Source of the DNA: Daucus carota subsp. sativus
Taxonomy: Eukaryota; Streptophyta; Magnoliopsida; Apiales; Apiaceae
DNA: 64,000 nt
Direction: 5' to 3'
NCBI RefSeq assembly: GCF_001625215.2
Contig: NC_030381.2
Location: forward strand, 37,198,689-37,262,688
Shown here piece after piece: positions 59,799-64,000 of this stretch. The position numbers and the translations under genes are program-made. The notes beneath the pieces are model-generated. The model worked only from the letters and a program-made list of their open reading frames with translations. It searched no databases and had not been told where the DNA came from. The first letter of the stretch is position 1; the number at the start of each line of letters is the position of its first letter.

Positions 59799-60391
59799 TT
59801 ATAATTTTTACCGACTAATCTGATTCTCAGCGTTTACAACACTGTCTCGACTCGAAAATTATCTTATATTATCTACGTCTCAAAAAGTTAATAATCCATC
59901 TTAACGGAAAACGTATCATAAATACTTTTAAAAACATACTAAAACGAAAATGACTCATATTTTGGGGTGGAAACTTTTACGGTTCATTTCTTACATAACT
60001 TATCTGTTATTAATAATTTTATATAAGTGTGACAGTAGAAGGGAACAATAAAACATTTACCATGGTCAGGTTTTTGTTTGTTAAGATGGAAGCCCATAAC
60101 ATTGGCGTTGAATCAAAAATTTATGTGTCCGTAAAATGAGATGCAAAGTAGAGATGGGGACTGTGTAGCCCATGATATGATGTGTTCATTTGTTCACCAC
60201 CAAGCAATACGGCATTCAGACAAAGGCGGTGGGCCCACCTACTTTTGGAACTGACCCCACATGTAACCATCCGTTATATTTTCCTAGATTGAGTTCATTA
60301 TTGAACTAATTCCACTGGACATAAACTACTGAGCTAATTGACATGTGGGGACCTACGCTTGTATAATTCTATCGTATAATTGCCTGTTAGT
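59799..60391. other. Intergenic region
   Basis: No gene or element recognised between the foldback and the next MITE. Confidence 0.3.
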
Positions 60392-60698
60392 TACTCCCTT
60401 TGTCCCTCTCATTTGTTTACAGTTACTATTTAGGGATGTCCCTCTCATTTCTTTACATTACCATAAATAGTAAGTTTTTCTCATCATTACACTCACTATC
60501 TTCCCCCACTATCTCATATTTAACAATAAAAACTACTATTACACCCACTACTTTCCTCCACTATCTCAAATCTATTATTAAATATTGATAGGTCCCACCA
60601 CTTTACCATTTTTCATCTAACTTTACTCATTTTTCATACATTGTCTTGGTCTCCGTGTCCCCCTCCAATGTAAACAATTGAGGGGGACGGAGGGAGTA
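60392..60698. mobile_element. Stowaway-like MITE, family A copy 2
   Basis: TACTCCCTTTGTCCCTCTC at the left and GAGGGGGACGGAGGGAGTA at the right, with TA edges. Its interior is a close relative of 35209-35508 and of the nested fragment at 53302. Confidence 0.8.
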
Positions 60699-61112
60699 GT
60701 ATTTTGTTGTTAAGAGTAAAACTTAAAAGTTCGGCACTTCAGTTCAGGATACCACCATAAAAAAATCTTATCAGGTCGCCTTTAGATTTCATTCAAGAGC
60801 CAAAAAACTACAATCATCGAAGTGGAGTCATGTCATCTAAAAAGAGCTTATCATGCGGGGAGCATTTAATTGATCACAATTACGGTGGGTAATCATGTTT
60901 AGTCCCCTTCACAAGTAGGTGCAAGGTTTCTTTGTTTTTTTTAATAATTTTAAATATAAATATAATGTCAATTACAATACGTGCATTGCGCGGTGCATAT
61001 CAACAAGTAGGCCATTATCTCGGCTGAAACTACATTTTATAAAAATTTTAAAATACGTGTCAAATCCTCTTTTTCAAACTTAATACTGTTAAAAGGGATA
61101 AAACTACATCTG

Positions 61113-61384
61113 CCCAACTATTTCTTTACGGTTTTGTTTTTGAGATGCCTATCCAATTTTTTATATTTCAAAATTTACCAAATATAATTAATAGGTCCCA
61201 CTAATTCTCCATTTTTCCTCCCTTTTACCATTATTTTTACTCCACGATCTCACTTTTGTATATTAAAAATCGATGGATTACACCATTTCATCTGCTCTTT
61301 TTTCTCTTTTCTGCTATTTTATAAAACATTTATTAACCTCCATACCAAACCAAACCAAAAAAATTAACAGAAACGGAGGGAGTA
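61113..61384. mobile_element. Eroded Stowaway-like MITE
   Basis: The right end AACGGAGGGAGTA is clear; the left end is degraded and its position is a guess. Confidence 0.4.
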
Positions 61385-61457
61385 ATAAATTCAAGTAAAG
61401 GATAAATTCGTTTTCCTTTTTGTAAATATTCCATCACCGCAAGAGTTTTAATATAAA

Positions 61458-62997
61458 CTAGTTGAGAAGCCGCGCGTTGCGGCGGCCTATAAAAATTATA
61501 TTAATGATTCAATATTAATATTTGTAGAATAAAATAATTTTGTGGCTGTCTATAAAAACTATATTAACGTTTCAAAATTAATATTTGTAGGATAAAATAA
61601 ATTTTATATTATAAATATCTTGATGTAATACCAATATTAATATATAAAATTGCAAAATTGGATTATAATTCACGGTGAAAAAAATGAAAATAAATTTATA
61701 CACGTAATTAACAATTTAAAGCACGACGAATTTTAATTTTATTTGTGTTTGTTTTTGAAAAGTAATCATGTTCTTACATTGTCACCTCCCGCCAATTTTT
61801 TTGGATTGATTGTGCACAAAAAACATCTAACTTAAATATGTGAGGTTGTAGTATTGAGAGAGAGGAAATTGTGTTTAGATGATCCAAAATCTTACGATCT
61901 ATACGGGTATTTATAGGTGCAGAGAGATTTGTGTGCTGCTCTTTCTCATCGTTAAATAATCTGAAACAAAATCAAATTAAAACTTTCAAATTAATATATT
62001 TCATAAATAATCTGAAATACAATCAAATTTTGAAACTTAGTTCTAATATACCCGGGAAAAAAAGTAGTTCTAATTTTTGATATTTTTCATCCAAAAATTC
62101 CAGAAAATTAGAAAAATAGAACGGAGCGATGTGAGAGGCGTCACCTACACGCCTCTCGCTTCTTCACCATATTTTCCTATATACAAAATAAATCATATAA
62201 AAATTAACAACAACGAACATGTCTAATGAACAAAACAAATATTATAAAGAATAACCAACAAACATACATCACTAATAGTTAATTTATTGATATCATCCAT
62301 CAATATCATATCAAGACTATATTTTTTTTCCCGTGTTTGAATTTGTCGACTCCCACATAGCGATGTATAACTACCTTTACTTGCAACAATCTTTTATTTT
62401 TAATACTATATAAACAGCCTTCACTTATCGTTGCAGAAGAACGGCACCACCGAGTTAAAAATCAAGCAAGAGAACTATCACCAGAGAGACGTAGGGTTGT
62501 GGTATTGAGAGAGAGGAGGTTGTGTTCAGATGATCCAAAACCCAACAATCTATAGGGGTATTTTTCGGTGCTAAGAGATTTGTTTGCAACTTTTTCCCAT
62601 AATTAAATAATCTGAAACAAAATCATATTTAAACTTTCAAACTACTACATTCCATAAATAATCTGAAACAAAATCAGATTCTGAAACTTGTTTTTACCAG
62701 AAACTAAAAAAAGTAGTTTTAATTTTTGATATTTTTCATCCAAAAATTCCAAAAAATTAGAAAAATAGTACAGAGCGATGTGAGAGGCGCCACCTACACG
62801 CCCCTCGCTTCCATAAATAATCTGAAACAAAATCAGATTCTGAAATTTGCTTCTAATATACCCGAAACTAAAAAAGATAATTTTAATTTTTGATATTTTT
62901 CATCCAAAAATTCCTGAAAATTTAAAAAAAAACAGAGCGACGTGAGAGGCGCCACCTACACGCCCCTCGCTTCTCCTTTATACAAGTATATTGATGA
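61458..62997 (-). mobile_element. Non-autonomous Helitron (1540 bp)
   Basis: Read on the minus strand, it begins TCATCAATATACTTGTATAAAG, a typical plant Helitron 5' end, and finishes with a GCCGC-loop-GCGGC hairpin (61469-61486) a few bases before CTAG at 61458. The host bases are A (61457) and T (62998), fitting insertion between A and T without target duplication. No Rep/helicase is encoded. The interior holds tandemly repeated blocks: 61846-62160 resembles 62492-62810, and 62811-62975 is a shorter third copy. Each contains a GAGAGGCG...CGCC.CTC hairpin. Confidence 0.65.
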
Positions 62998-64000
62998 TTT
63001 AAGGAAAATATATGTGCAATTATCAAAATTTTAACTATTTAAAATTTGTAATGACTAGCTTTTTGTCATTGGATGGGATTGACGGGGATTCACACCAAAA
63101 ATAGCGTTCGGGCATTAGTGGGTTGTTTTTTCAGTTTTTCTATTATCTGGGACTATAGCCTTTCAAAAAACATGTACCACTATAATTCTATTTTATTATA
63201 TCATGCAACATTACATTTTAGATATGTTTTCAAAGTACACGATTCTACCTTCCTTTTCACTAATTTTCTTTTTTATCAAGATAACTTAGGTGACCGAGAC
63301 ACATGCATTGTCACTTTCATGAAATGAGCTGTTTTTCGTAAAGGTAGTGCTCTGGTAGATATAAATGAAAATTATGTTTAGACGATGCCAAAGAAAACAT
63401 GTTAAATTTACCAATACAAATATATTGAATGACTTTAACCCACAAAGAGTGACATACGAAGAAATGATGCCATACCGTAAATCGGACCCGTTCTAAATTG
63501 ATAAAATATTCCCTTACATGTACGTATGGACCTAAGATCAATCAAAGCTTATATATACATGGGTCAGCCATCAGCTGAGAACAGTTTTTAGCTTGGGAAT
63601 AGAATAATATTTTTCAGCGGCAGGATAATACAATATTCAAAAAATAAAAAAAATCAAAATAATTAGTCCACACTTACTAAAAAATGTAGAACAACTGTTC
63701 TCACTATTCTCACAAACAAAATATTCCCGCATGAATCACGACCTATATATATAATATAACCAACTCAGCAACGTGATCCGAATTTTTGACCAAATTCAGC
63801 AGCGTGATCTAAATTCCGATCCAAATTATTTTTTGTATATTATATTACAAAAATTTCATGTTAAACCATGCAATCTTTAATTTAATATTTAATCATTATT
63901 AACTATTTATATTATATTGATAAATTTATTAAAGTAAAAATATTTTTTTAAATATATGTAAAAATATATAAACTTAATTGCTAATATTATTAAACATAAT
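62998..64000. other. Intergenic region to window end
   Basis: No gene recognised. The frames at 63073-63327 and 63317-63541 resemble no family. A repeated phrase, CAGC(A)ACGTGATC followed by AATT, occurs near 63770 and 63800. Confidence 0.3.

Noticed and set aside
62105..62160. GAGAGGCG...CGCCTCTC hairpin as a transcription terminator
   Set aside because: It recurs several times inside a Helitron, with no gene upstream, and hairpin terminators are not used by plant RNA polymerase II.

Overview
This is a stretch of flowering-plant nuclear DNA, most likely from a eudicot. It is AT-rich and its genes are split by GT-AG introns. The gene families are plant-specific (DREB-type AP2, DC1, XTH, QALGGH zinc finger), and the intergenic space is full of plant transposons: Ty3/Gypsy chromovirus, Helitron, hAT, CACTA, and Stowaway-like MITEs ending in CTCCCTCCGT. 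The species cannot be fixed from the sequence alone.

Layout. 1-2087: tandem ~900-bp repeats carrying Helitron-type 3' hairpins. 3998-6715 (+): inositol polyphosphate 5-phosphatase resembling Arabidopsis 5PTase9. 8671-13827 (+): complete Ty3/Gypsy chromovirus with matching 258-bp LTRs, a 5-bp target duplication and one open 1524-codon polyprotein. 15177-15614 (+): small DREB2-like AP2 factor. 15615-20144: transposon debris including a lone CACTA end. 20145-22223 (+): ten-unit DC1 (C1-like) protein in two exons. 24244-27425 (+): low-molecular-weight purple acid phosphatase in seven exons, with a repeat-filled first intron. 27886-33275 (-): ALKBH10B-like RNA demethylase homologue in eight exons, two of its introns with GC donors. 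33276-38260: MITEs and a LINE-like remnant. 38261-53078: a 7.4-kb direct duplication, each copy with one complete four-exon XTH gene on the minus strand. 53099-53686: hAT element with 8-bp target duplications. 55479-56249 (-): ZFP4-like single C2H2 finger protein with EAR motifs. 59261-59797: long foldback element. 61458-62997 (-): non-autonomous Helitron with internally amplified repeats.

The genes do not form a pathway; this is an ordinary plant gene neighbourhood with independently transcribed genes. The XTH acts in the cell wall and the phosphatase is probably secreted; the 5-phosphatase acts on phosphoinositides, the ALKBH10B homologue on mRNA, and the two transcription factors in the nucleus.

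The most noteworthy features are the near-identical XTH duplication with apparently templated filler DNA at its junction, the very young intact chromovirus, an ALKBH10B homologue with a substitution at the probable distal iron ligand, a DREB2-like AP2 domain with an altered DNA-contact region, and two Helitron-related regions in which hairpin-bearing segments have been tandemly amplified. No previously undescribed biological system is evident. Exon boundaries were inferred by eye from splice consensus, reading frame and family conservation.
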